Shown one piece after another: positions 25,476-33,391 of a stretch of DNA of 63,144 nt. The translations under genes and the position numbers were made by a program. Source of the stretch: Leptospira sp. (lineage in GTDB: Bacteria > Spirochaetota > Leptospiria > Leptospirales > Leptospiraceae); the NCBI GenBank assembly GCA_009991425.1, contig JAACWH010000052.1, positions 1 to 63,144 of the forward strand, read 5' to 3'. How positions within the stretch are numbered: the first letter of the stretch is position 1; the number at the start of each line of letters is the position of its first letter. The notes beneath the pieces were generated by a model. The model saw nothing but the letters and a program-made list of their open reading frames with translations, was not told where the DNA came from and did not search any database.

Positions 25476-26687
25476 CTACTTATTTTTCTTAATTTTGCTG
25501 TCCATTTGCGCCTTTTTTCTATAGAACTGGACAAGTTTTTCTAATTCAACTAAGTCTGTGCAACTCAGCTTACCTTGGTCTAATCGTATGAATTTATTTT
25601 TCGTAACCAAGTCTAATACTAGCATTTCATCTTTAGGATCTGTTAGACCTACCATTTTTAGTAAATCTTTGGTTCCAATTTCAAAGTTATAACTTGCCTT
25701 AGGAACAATTTTTATTCTGTTTTTCTCAGCTAAGGTCATTAAGGTGTCAGCTATTCTACCTTGAGAATCTTTAATCATAAGATTTGCCAATTGCTTATAG
25801 GCTGTCCAAATTCTTTCTGAAAGCAGAGTAATCAATCTAGTCGCTAGTTGAGGCTGTGCTTTTACCATTCCTTCAAAGTTGGCTTTGTTAATGGCAAGTA
25901 GATCGACTTCTCCCCAGGCAATAGCTGAGGCAGATCTAGGTTTGTTATCCAAAATTGCCATCTCACCAAAAATATCCCCACTTTGAAGAACAGCTAACAT
26001 AACTTCGTTGTTGTTTACAATTTTAGTAATTTTAACTTTACCTTTCTGAATAATGAACAGCTCTTTACCAGGTTCATGCTCACAGAAAATCATAGCTCCA
26101 TCGGCGTATGCTCTATTGAATTTTGTGTAATCAATTTCTGCGCCTGTTAGTGGCTGGTTAAGAGTCTGAAGACGTATCTTCGCTTGTGCAGAAAATTGAC
26201 CGTTGGGAAGATGTTTGATATAAGACTGATACGCAAATGTTGCATGTTTAGGATTTTGTTGATTATAGTAATACTCACCAATTTGAAAAAGTTCGTTCGG
26301 ATCTTCTTCAACTGCGTTCCGGAATGATAGACGTGTAATTGTTGAATCAAATTGTCGTAACTTCATAGAGAAGAAACGAATGATATTCATTGCAACAGCT
26401 GTACTCTTCTGAATTAGAGTTCCAAATTGATCAAAACTAACGGATATTAATGAAACATTGCTGAGTGCAATAGCAGACTCAATTTGAGCATGTTGGCTCA
26501 TAGCTGCAACAACGCCGAAAAAGTCTCCAGGTCCAAGGACTTGGTTAGGATCTTCCCCCACTACAGGGTTTTCTCGATTTACTTTTACTTTCCCTTCACG
26601 AATAATAAAGAAATTATACGCTTCTTTTTTGCCTTCTACAATAATGTAGGAGTTAGGAGTATAATTTACCATATTGAAAAAAGACAT
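25476..26687 (-). CDS. Protein with two cyclic-nucleotide-binding domains
   Basis: A 403-residue soluble protein with two CNB/Crp-like domains, residues about 8-125 (FFIIREGKVKVNRE, LGPGDFFGVVAAMS) and about 190-310 (LFIIQKGKVKITKI, QSGDIFGEMAILDNKPRSASAIA). The second has the full phosphate-binding cassette (GEMAILDNKPRSASA); the first lacks its conserved arginine. Between them is a TPR-like linker (PNELFQIGEYYYNQQNPKHATFAY). The C-terminal 90 residues may form a winged helix (DLLKMVGLTDP). It is probably a cAMP or cGMP regulator acting with the STAS protein. Confidence 0.88.
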   Translation of the reverse strand: MSFFNMVNYTPNSYIIVEGKKEAYNFFIIREGKVKVNRENPVVGEDPNQVLGPGDFFGVVAAMSQHAQIESAIALSNVSLISVSFDQFGTLIQKSTAVAMNIIRFFSMKLRQFDSTITRLSFRNAVEEDPNELFQIGEYYYNQQNPKHATFAYQSYIKHLPNGQFSAQAKIRLQTLNQPLTGAEIDYTKFNRAYADGAMIFCEHEPGKELFIIQKGKVKITKIVNNNEVMLAVLQSGDIFGEMAILDNKPRSASAIAWGEVDLLAINKANFEGMVKAQPQLATRLITLLSERIWTAYKQLANLMIKDSQGRIADTLMTLAEKNRIKIVPKASYNFEIGTKDLLKMVGLTDPKDEMLVLDLVTKNKFIRLDQGKLSCTDLVELEKLVQFYRKKAQMDSKIKKNK

Positions 26688-26792
26688 TATTTATTTACCA
26701 GCGGTACCTTAGAATGAATATCGGCACTCTTACATGAAATCTTTCGTTGGGGAAAATTAAAAACAATTTTTCTCTTAATTTTGTAATTTGTA

Positions 26793-27305
26793 TTAACTTT
26801 TAGCCATTATTTGACGTAAAATTTTCATTTGTTTTAACTCAATTTCAGCTTCTCTCGCAATTTCTGGAAAATAACTCTGACTTTTGATCTCTTGAAAAAT
26901 TCTTTCTGCCATATCCCAATTTCCTTGCTTTAAATGCGACCGTCCTGCTTCCAAAAAAGAGTCAAATCCCTCTTTTTCAGTAGGGTATTCCAAGTAAATT
27001 GCCATTTCAGCTTGTATGGCAAGTTCATATTCTCTTTGCTTTTGGTAAGCTAAGCTCAATAACTTCCAAGAAGTTTTCAAATTTGGATGATAGGGATAAA
27101 TGAGTGCAAAAGTCTTTAATTCCTCAATACACATCGAATAATTGCGATCTTGGTAATAGTTATCAGCTTTTCTGAGTACAAAATCCCCTTGTTCATTGCT
27201 TTTTTCGTGGTAGATTTTACCAAGATCAGGGAATCCCTCTGCTGAATGAATCGATAATGGAAGTATAACCAACAAGAAAAGGAAGGTTATTTTTCTATGT
27301 CTCAT
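26793..27305 (-). CDS. Exported TPR-like protein
   Basis: I place the start at the ATG 27305-27303, giving 170 residues, because it begins a proper signal peptide (MRHRKITFLFLLVILPLSIHSAEG). The longer open frame extends 61 codons into the upstream vWA gene and has no signal character. The mature protein has TPR-like helical pairs (YQDRNYSMCIEELKTFALIYP, YQKQREYELAIQAEMAIYLEYP). It is probably a periplasmic scaffold working with the vWA protein encoded eight bases upstream. Confidence 0.75.
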   Translation of the reverse strand: MRHRKITFLFLLVILPLSIHSAEGFPDLGKIYHEKSNEQGDFVLRKADNYYQDRNYSMCIEELKTFALIYPYHPNLKTSWKLLSLAYQKQREYELAIQAEMAIYLEYPTEKEGFDSFLEAGRSHLKQGNWDMAERIFQEIKSQSYFPEIAREAEIELKQMKILRQIMAKS

Positions 27306-27312
27306 ATTTCTA

Positions 27313-28458
27313 TTATCTATAGATTGTATCAAAAGTTTCAGTACTTTTTGCCTCAGACAGAAATTTCTCATCAGAAACTGCCACAGATTCCGGAATAGAG
27401 CTGGATTCCCAAAGTTCTGCTGAAACAGAAATTTTTGATCCATCTTCAACTTGTATACGAACATATCCTTTTCCAGATCGGAGGCCATGGTCTACTGAGA
27501 TAGCATGGAAGACAGAAGGAGCCTCTTTTACACGGAGTTTTGGAATTTCAGTTGCTTTTGTTCCTGATTTTGGATGAAAAAGTAGAAGTGCGGTGTGATC
27601 ACTTGAATCCATTTTCCCTTCGTATTCATACCATATTAAAAAATCCTCGCCACCTGATTGGTTTTTAACTTTCTCAATATTAGAAATTCGAATATAAGGA
27701 ATTTCGGAAAAAATGGGATTCTTATTTAAATCTGTATTTTGTTTCTTAGGTTCTTCATTTTTAACTATTTTTGGATCTGGAAAATCAGGTATCTCTGGAT
27801 CAGAAACAGGTTCTATTTTTTTGCCAGTCCAAATGGATGAAAGTGCATCCTCCATGGACTTTTGATTTTTAACAGGAAAGTATTTTCCAGAAGCCTCTGT
27901 TGCTAGAAATTGAAGTTCTCTCTCTTCATTTTTAAGCACATCCAATCCAAGCACATGCATTTTAACATTAGGATTCACTCTTTTGATTTTCTGGATTTCT
28001 TTAATAGGATCCCCATCGCAACTTTCAATTCCATCTGATATTAAAATGATTTCAGTGGCAGGATGACCAGTTAATAGATGTTTGCCGACAAGCTCTAAAG
28101 TTCTAGCTATAGGAGTTGATCCAGCTGGAAAAAACAAAGGCATTTTAGCTAAAATATCCTTAGATCCATATCTCTTGAGCGGACTGTAAAGCCTTGCTGA
28201 ATCACAACCAGGAATTCGATTACCATAAGCAACCAATCCCATTTCCGTTTCAGGAGGAAGAGTCTTAATAAAGGATTCCATTTGTTCAAGAGCAACTTTC
28301 ATTCGTGAGGTGCTGCTCATTCTATCATTCATAGATCCGCTAGCATCTAAGATAAACATGATGGATCTTGGCTGTGATGATTCCGCAATTTGGGAAGAGC
28401 CCAATAGAAACAAAAGCAATGTGAATAAAGGAATTCTTAGGAACCTCACTCTATACAT
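27313..28458 (-). CDS. Exported vWA-domain protein
   Basis: A 381-residue protein with signal peptide (about 1-28) and a vWA domain from residue 33 with an intact MIDAS motif IMFILDASGSMNDR, a TPIART threonine loop and an ISDGIESCDGDP segment. The C-terminal half (about 235-370) is a beta-rich region after a Pro/Lys-rich linker. It probably acts in the periplasm or at the cell surface in metal-dependent protein binding. It forms a pair with the downstream TPR gene. Confidence 0.85.
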   Translation of the reverse strand: MYRVRFLRIPLFTLLLFLLGSSQIAESSQPRSIMFILDASGSMNDRMSSTSRMKVALEQMESFIKTLPPETEMGLVAYGNRIPGCDSARLYSPLKRYGSKDILAKMPLFFPAGSTPIARTLELVGKHLLTGHPATEIILISDGIESCDGDPIKEIQKIKRVNPNVKMHVLGLDVLKNEERELQFLATEASGKYFPVKNQKSMEDALSSIWTGKKIEPVSDPEIPDFPDPKIVKNEEPKKQNTDLNKNPIFSEIPYIRISNIEKVKNQSGGEDFLIWYEYEGKMDSSDHTALLLFHPKSGTKATEIPKLRVKEAPSVFHAISVDHGLRSGKGYVRIQVEDGSKISVSAELWESSSIPESVAVSDEKFLSEAKSTETFDTIYR

Positions 28459-28547
28459 TTCGGTTAAATCACGAAAATAATGAGTTTATAAGAGCAAAAG
28501 CTCGTTTGAAAATTGAATTTCTTTTTCTATTTAGTAGATGGGAAGGA

Positions 28548-29231
28548 TTATATTTGAACTTGGGTTTGCGGACGAAAGAAAGGAGGATTTGAAAGATTTG
28601 GCTCAACTAGTTTGGGTTCCCTATCAAATTGGGCAAATTCTCTAAGAAACCTAACAATTATGTCGCATGTTGCTCCCCAAAGCAGACCTTTATCCTCAAG
28701 ATCAAAATAATAGACTCGATGCGACTTCATTCCAAAAAAATCCACACAATAGAAATCCTTGGCCCAAAAGTCTTGGATAGTAACATTCATCCAAGATTCC
28801 ACTTCCTCGTTGATATTAAATTGGAAATCCCCTTTATAGATTCCTACAAAGGGAGTGATATGATAACCTGTTCGTGTGTCGATTTGTTCGTAACTTCCCA
28901 GAATATCAAGATGCCGGCTGGGAGCTCCCATCTCTTCTTCCCATTCTCTAAGTCCAGTCTGAAGTATAGATTCATTTGCTTCTTGCACTCCACCCGGAAA
29001 AGAAATCTGACCAGGATGGGACTTCAACTTTTTACTACGTGTAGTTAGGATCATTCCTGTCGAATCTTCCGTATGATACAAGGGCATAATCACTGAGCTG
29101 GATAGACGCGAATTGTCCTGTCCATCATTCTTGTTGCTTGATTCGTATTTAACTATTAAGTCTTTTTTTATCGATTCAAAGTCAAGCTTCAGAGTCTGGC
29201 TTCCTTTTCTTATTTTTTGGAATAAGTCCAC
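28548..29231 (-). CDS. Nudix hydrolase, CoA pyrophosphatase type
   Basis: A 227-residue hydrolase. The Nudix box (GGVQEANES..., LREWEEEMG) is preceded by RSKKLKSHPGQISFPGG, the extra signature of the NudL/CoA-diphosphatase group, so CoA or its derivatives are the likely substrate. The start used here is a GTG inside the RNase D gene, giving a 50-base overlap; a later start is possible because the first 35 residues are not conserved. Confidence 0.85.
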   Translation of the reverse strand: MDLFQKIRKGSQTLKLDFESIKKDLIVKYESSNKNDGQDNSRLSSSVIMPLYHTEDSTGMILTTRSKKLKSHPGQISFPGGVQEANESILQTGLREWEEEMGAPSRHLDILGSYEQIDTRTGYHITPFVGIYKGDFQFNINEEVESWMNVTIQDFWAKDFYCVDFFGMKSHRVYYFDLEDKGLLWGATCDIIVRFLREFAQFDREPKLVEPNLSNPPFFRPQTQVQI

Positions 29232-30396
29232 GTTTACTATTTACCATAGGTAAATTAGGTGGAATATGAGGTTCAAAAGGATTCCCATTTAATACTGCAA
29301 CTATGGACGGTCCGTAATTATTCACCCTCCACTCAGAAAAAATCTTTAGATTTCTAAGTCCTTCCAAATCTGTAATATTAGACTTAAGAATCTGGATCAA
29401 TTGTTTGCTAGAAGGTAACAAGGAATGTTCCATTCGTCTGGATTTTTGGATATGTTCTTTCCACTTTTTCAATCGACGGAACTTATCTCTTTCATCTCCC
29501 TCTAACTCTTCTCCAATTCTCTTATTTAATTCTGAGGCTTCGATAGGTTCTATCACTGTTTCTTTCATCAATTGAAATAGCTCAGAACCATCTTTCTTAC
29601 CTAAGGTATTGGTATAATTTTCTTCCTTCATTTCTGTACTGATAAGTCTTGATATAGCATCATTATTGAGTACACGAAAGGGAGCACGATTGATCTTCTT
29701 TGCTTTCTCTTCTCTGAATTGCAAAATTTGAAATAACTTTCCTCTATCGAATGGAGTAAGATTATTAACATCCGGAAATCTTGCTAATTGAAAGCCCTCT
29801 CCATCTTTGGGAGGTGGTTCTTCTTGGGATACAAATTCAAATTCAGACAATGCTTCCTCATAGAGTCCACGATCTCTTAGTTCTTTTTCCATTCTCTCCC
29901 AAATGGATTCTAGGTAAGCAGTGTCCATTGCTGCATATTGAAGCTGGTCTCTATTTAGAGGACGATTCTCCCAATTAGATTTCTGATATTCTTTAGCTAA
30001 ATGCTTGTTATGGAAAAGTTCAACTAATGCAGTAAGGGAGTTATGCTCCATTCCCAAGTATCTAGAACTGAGCATAGTATCTGCTACATTATTGAATTCA
30101 AAAGAAAAATCCTTCTTGAGAGCCTTGATATCATCCGAGGCAGAATGAAACAATTTCAATATTTCAGGATTCTTGAATACTTCATTCAAAGGACTTAGAT
30201 CCTTAATTTTGAGTGGATCAATGATATAATTTTTTGACTTAGCAGATATCTGGATCAAGCAGACACGAGCATAGTAGGTAAAATAACCAGACGATTCTGT
30301 GTCTACTGCGATTTTCGAAGAATTCCTTAGATTCAACAATGCAAGATCTAAGTTCTTTGCGTTATCTACCATAATATAGGTGGAATTTATTTGCAT
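29182..30396 (-). CDS. rnd: Ribonuclease D
   Basis: A 404-residue 3'-5' exoribonuclease of the DEDD superfamily acting in tRNA and other RNA 3' maturation. ExoI is seen as AVDTESSGYFTYYARVCLIQI, ExoII as FHSASDDIKALKKDF with VADTMLSSRYLG, and ExoIII as QYAAMDTAYLESIWE. A C-terminal HRDC region follows (DRGKLFQILQFREEKAKKINRAP, slightly spread over 215-300). It is divergent from purF with a 45-base gap. A second in-frame ATG lies eight codons in. Confidence 0.9.
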   Translation of the reverse strand: MQINSTYIMVDNAKNLDLALLNLRNSSKIAVDTESSGYFTYYARVCLIQISAKSKNYIIDPLKIKDLSPLNEVFKNPEILKLFHSASDDIKALKKDFSFEFNNVADTMLSSRYLGMEHNSLTALVELFHNKHLAKEYQKSNWENRPLNRDQLQYAAMDTAYLESIWERMEKELRDRGLYEEALSEFEFVSQEEPPPKDGEGFQLARFPDVNNLTPFDRGKLFQILQFREEKAKKINRAPFRVLNNDAISRLISTEMKEENYTNTLGKKDGSELFQLMKETVIEPIEASELNKRIGEELEGDERDKFRRLKKWKEHIQKSRRMEHSLLPSSKQLIQILKSNITDLEGLRNLKIFSEWRVNNYGPSIVAVLNGNPFEPHIPPNLPMVNSKRGLIPKNKKRKPDSEA

Positions 30397-30441
30397 GTAT
30401 AATTGACTCTGGAATATTAGCTATTGAAAGGCTACCAATAA

Positions 30442-31899
30442 ATGAAATCCTTTTCCATAACAAAAGAATCCATAGAATCTGACAAACCAAAAGATGAATG
30501 TGCCATATTTGGCATCTTCAATTGCAACGATGCAGCCAATTTTACCTACCTAGGTTTGTACTCCATGCAACATAGAGGGCAAGAATCTAGCGGAATCGTG
30601 TCATCCGATGAGGATCACCTCTATCGATATGCAGGAATGGGTCTAGTCGCAAATGTTTTCACTGAGAACAAAATGGACAATTTGCAGGGAAAAGTAGCAA
30701 TTGGACACAATCGCTATTCAACTACAGGAGCAAGTTTTCTAAGAAATGCACAGCCTGTTCGAGTTGAATCCCATCTTGGCCCAATTTCCTTAGCTCATAA
30801 TGGGAATCTAGTGAATTCTTGGGAGCTCAGAGGCAAGATGGAAAAGACAGGTTCCATTTTTCAGACGACAATTGACTCAGAAGTAATAGTCCACCTAATG
30901 GCAAAAAGTGGAGAATCCAATCTCCTTGATGCCTTAGGAGTTGCCCTACGTGAAATTCGCGGAGCTTATTCCCTTCTCATTCTAACACCGAGATACTTAA
31001 TTGCGATTCGAGATCCTAACGGATTTCGACCCTTAGTTATGGGAGAAAGAGAGGATGGTTCTATTGTTTTTGCAAGTGAAACTTGCGCTTTTGACATCAC
31101 CGAGACTAAATACATACGCGATGTAGAACCAGGTGAGATGGTAGTTCTCGACCATACTGGAATGAAAAGTTACTATCCATTCCCCCAAGAAAAACCAAGC
31201 CTTTGTATCTTTGAATATATCTATTTTGCCAGACCAGATTCTCACATTTTCAATGAATCAGTTTATAAAGTTCGCAAAAATTTAGGCAAACAACTTGCGA
31301 GAGAGTTACCTGTGGAAGCAGATGTTGTTATCCCAGTGCCTGACTCTGCAAATATTGCTGCGATTGGATATTCTGAAGAATCGGGAATTCCCTACCAAGC
31401 AGGACTGATTCGTTCGCATTATATAGGAAGAACCTTCATTGAACCTGATCAGAAGATCCGAGACTTTGGGGCAAAAATTAAATACAATGTAGTTCGGGAA
31501 GTTGTTGATGGCAAGCGTGTGATCATTGTTGACGACTCTATTATGAGAGGTACTACCAGTCGCAAAATTATCAAAATGCTTCGTCTAGCAGGCGCTAAAG
31601 AAGTTCATATGCGAATTTCAGCTCCTCCTACTATCTCACCTTGCTACTACGGAATTGATATCCCTACTCACAAAGAATTGATAGCAGCAACTCATACCCT
31701 TGATGAAATTGCAAAATACCTTAGAGTAGATTCTCTTGCCTATCTCACAGTAGAGTCTATGAACCAAGCTGTGATTGATCACAAAGGCGGTGGATTCTGT
31801 AATGCTTGTTTTACGGGAAAATACCCTGTTGAATTTCAAAGTGAAGATATGGGAAATCAGAAATCATTATTTCAAGAGTATGCAATAGAGGAAGGTTGA
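30442..31899 (+). CDS. purF: Amidophosphoribosyltransferase
   Basis: A 485-residue PurF that makes phosphoribosylamine from PRPP and glutamine, the first step of purine synthesis. A short propeptide of 19 residues precedes the catalytic cysteine C20 in DECAIFGIF. The glutaminase domain shows GHNRYSTTG and SLAHNGNLVN. The phosphoribosyl domain has the PRPP loop VIIVDDSIMRGTT. The C-terminal FCNACFTGKYP and further cysteines match the [4Fe-4S], propeptide-bearing Bacillus-type enzyme. It is followed after three bases by queD. Confidence 0.97.
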   Translation: MKSFSITKESIESDKPKDECAIFGIFNCNDAANFTYLGLYSMQHRGQESSGIVSSDEDHLYRYAGMGLVANVFTENKMDNLQGKVAIGHNRYSTTGASFLRNAQPVRVESHLGPISLAHNGNLVNSWELRGKMEKTGSIFQTTIDSEVIVHLMAKSGESNLLDALGVALREIRGAYSLLILTPRYLIAIRDPNGFRPLVMGEREDGSIVFASETCAFDITETKYIRDVEPGEMVVLDHTGMKSYYPFPQEKPSLCIFEYIYFARPDSHIFNESVYKVRKNLGKQLARELPVEADVVIPVPDSANIAAIGYSEESGIPYQAGLIRSHYIGRTFIEPDQKIRDFGAKIKYNVVREVVDGKRVIIVDDSIMRGTTSRKIIKMLRLAGAKEVHMRISAPPTISPCYYGIDIPTHKELIAATHTLDEIAKYLRVDSLAYLTVESMNQAVIDHKGGGFCNACFTGKYPVEFQSEDMGNQKSLFQEYAIEEG

Positions 31900-31902
31900 A
31901 TC

Positions 31903-32271
31903 TTGAATGAAATTGAGTTAGTCAAAACATTTGGATTTGACGCTGCCCATCTCCTACCCAATGTTCCAGAAGGTCATAAGTGCAAGCGATTGCATGGTCA
32001 TAGCTTTCGTTTTTCTGTTCATCTCAGGGGCCCAATTGATCCTCATACTGGCTGGTTGATCGATTTTGGTGATTTAAAAAAAGTTGTGAAGCCCATCATT
32101 GAAAATCATTTGGATCATTATTATCTCAATGATGTCCCTGGTTTAGAGAATCCAACTAGCGAAAATTTAGCGATTTGGCTATGGAATAAAATAAAACCAC
32201 AGCTACCAATGCTATTTAGAATCACAGTCTTTGAAACTTGTTCTAGTTCTTGTATTTACGAAGGGAAATAA
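31903..32271 (+). CDS. queD: 6-carboxy-tetrahydropterin synthase (queuosine pathway)
   Basis: A 122-residue T-fold enzyme that makes 6-carboxy-5,6,7,8-tetrahydropterin from dihydroneopterin triphosphate. Zinc ligands are the histidine in DAAHLL and the pair in LHGHSF, and the catalytic cysteine is in GHKCKRLHGH. The end has the FETCSSSCIYEG glutamate. The start is TTG at 31903 with a good GAGGAAGG site upstream. It sits between purF and queC. Confidence 0.93.
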   Translation: MNEIELVKTFGFDAAHLLPNVPEGHKCKRLHGHSFRFSVHLRGPIDPHTGWLIDFGDLKKVVKPIIENHLDHYYLNDVPGLENPTSENLAIWLWNKIKPQLPMLFRITVFETCSSSCIYEGK

Positions 32272-32274
32272 ATC

Positions 32275-32967
32275 TTGAAAGCAATCTCTCCTGAAAAGAC
32301 TGCTGTAGTACTTTTATCTGGTGGGCTAGATTCAACTACTTGTCTATTTCTTGCTAAGCAAAATATGGACAAAGTATACGCTATTTCATTTGATTACGGA
32401 CAAAAGCATTCAATCGAATTGAAGCGAGCGAAGAAGATTGCAAAAAGTCAAAAGATAGAACACTCAATTATTAAAATACAAACTGATCTATTCCAAGGAA
32501 CTTCCTTGACTGATCCAAAGATGAAAGTTCCCAAAGATTCTCTAAAGAAACATCTCAAAGACAATACGATTCCAAATACTTATGTGCCTGGTAGAAATAT
32601 ATTATTTCTTTCCTTTGCGCTGAGTTTTGCAGAAAGCAGAAATGCTGGTAGAATCTTTATTGGAGTGAATGCTCTTGATTATTCTGGTTATCCAGATTGT
32701 AGACCAGATTTTATAAAAGCTTATCAATCAATGGTCAAAAAGGGAACCAAATCTGGATCAAAAGGTCATTCTATTCAAATTATCACACCGCTAATCCATC
32801 TTTCAAAGAAAGAAATTGTAACTCTCGCTTCCCACTTAGCTGTTCCCTTTAAAGATACAATTTCTTGTTATGATCCAAATCCTCTAACGGGAAAACCCTG
32901 TGGTCACTGCGATTCTTGTATTTTGCGAAAGAAAGGATTTGCTGAAGCGGAAATTATAGATGGATGA
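32275..32967 (+). CDS. queC: 7-cyano-7-deazaguanine synthase
   Basis: A 230-residue enzyme that converts 7-carboxy-7-deazaguanine to preQ0 with ATP and ammonia. The PP-loop reads VVLLSGGLDSTTCLFLA. Four cysteines for zinc lie near the C terminus (SCYDPNPLTGKPCGHCDSCILRKKGF, with C in each group). The start is a TTG at 32275 with a GAAGGGA site upstream. It is the last gene of the purF-queD-queC unit; the intermediate enzyme QueE is not here. Confidence 0.95.
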   Translation: MKAISPEKTAVVLLSGGLDSTTCLFLAKQNMDKVYAISFDYGQKHSIELKRAKKIAKSQKIEHSIIKIQTDLFQGTSLTDPKMKVPKDSLKKHLKDNTIPNTYVPGRNILFLSFALSFAESRNAGRIFIGVNALDYSGYPDCRPDFIKAYQSMVKKGTKSGSKGHSIQIITPLIHLSKKEIVTLASHLAVPFKDTISCYDPNPLTGKPCGHCDSCILRKKGFAEAEIIDG

Positions 32968-33050
32968 AATGGTTCAATCTCTCTATCCTGAACTTCTTCT
33001 TATACCAATTTAATTCGCGGTTGCATCATTTTTTTGAAATGTTTAGTTAT

Positions 33051-33078
33051 TTGACACAGCTTTTAAATGTTTTACAAA
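33051..33078 (+). promoter_or_regulatory. Possible sigma-70 promoter of the transhydrogenase genes
   Basis: A perfect TTGACA at 33051-33056, a 16-base spacer and TACAAA at 33073-33078 (four of six matches to the -10 consensus). It lies 32 bases before the ATG of the alpha-2 subunit gene in a 142-base gap. This supports separate transcription of the pnt genes from the purF operon. Confidence 0.45.
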
Positions 33079-33109
33079 TTTTGGCATTTTGTGGGGAATG
33101 TAGAGTAGC

Positions 33110-33391
33110 ATGGAAACTTTAGTAACTGCACTCACTATATTTGTTCTCGCCATTTTCATTGGATTTGAGGTTATCACAAAAATTCCTCCTATCCTACACA
33201 CTCCTTTGATGTCAGGATCGAATGCAATTTCAGGAATTACTGTAATTGGTGCCTTACTTTCAGCTGGATATCAGGTCACAATGCTAACCACTATCCTTGG
33301 ATTTATAGCTGTTCTTTTTGCAACAATCAATGTTGTGGGAGGATTCTTAGTAACCCAAAGAATGCTAGGAATGTTCAAAAAGAAGGATTAA
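33110..33391 (+). CDS. NAD(P) transhydrogenase subunit alpha part 2
   Basis: A 93-residue membrane protein equal to the C-terminal membrane portion of PntA (the separate PntAB subunit of three-gene transhydrogenases). It has three hydrophobic helices, with the motif FEVITKIPPILHTPLMSGSNAISGI characteristic of the family. It sits next to pntB without an overlap (the stop TAA ends one base before the next ATG). The NAD-binding alpha-1 gene is not upstream of it, where it is normally found. Confidence 0.92.
   Translation: METLVTALTIFVLAIFIGFEVITKIPPILHTPLMSGSNAISGITVIGALLSAGYQVTMLTTILGFIAVLFATINVVGGFLVTQRMLGMFKKKD

Noticed and set aside
27306..27488. N-terminal extension of the TPR gene
   Set aside because: It overlaps the vWA gene, reads as shadow sequence and hides a clear signal peptide that starts at 27305.
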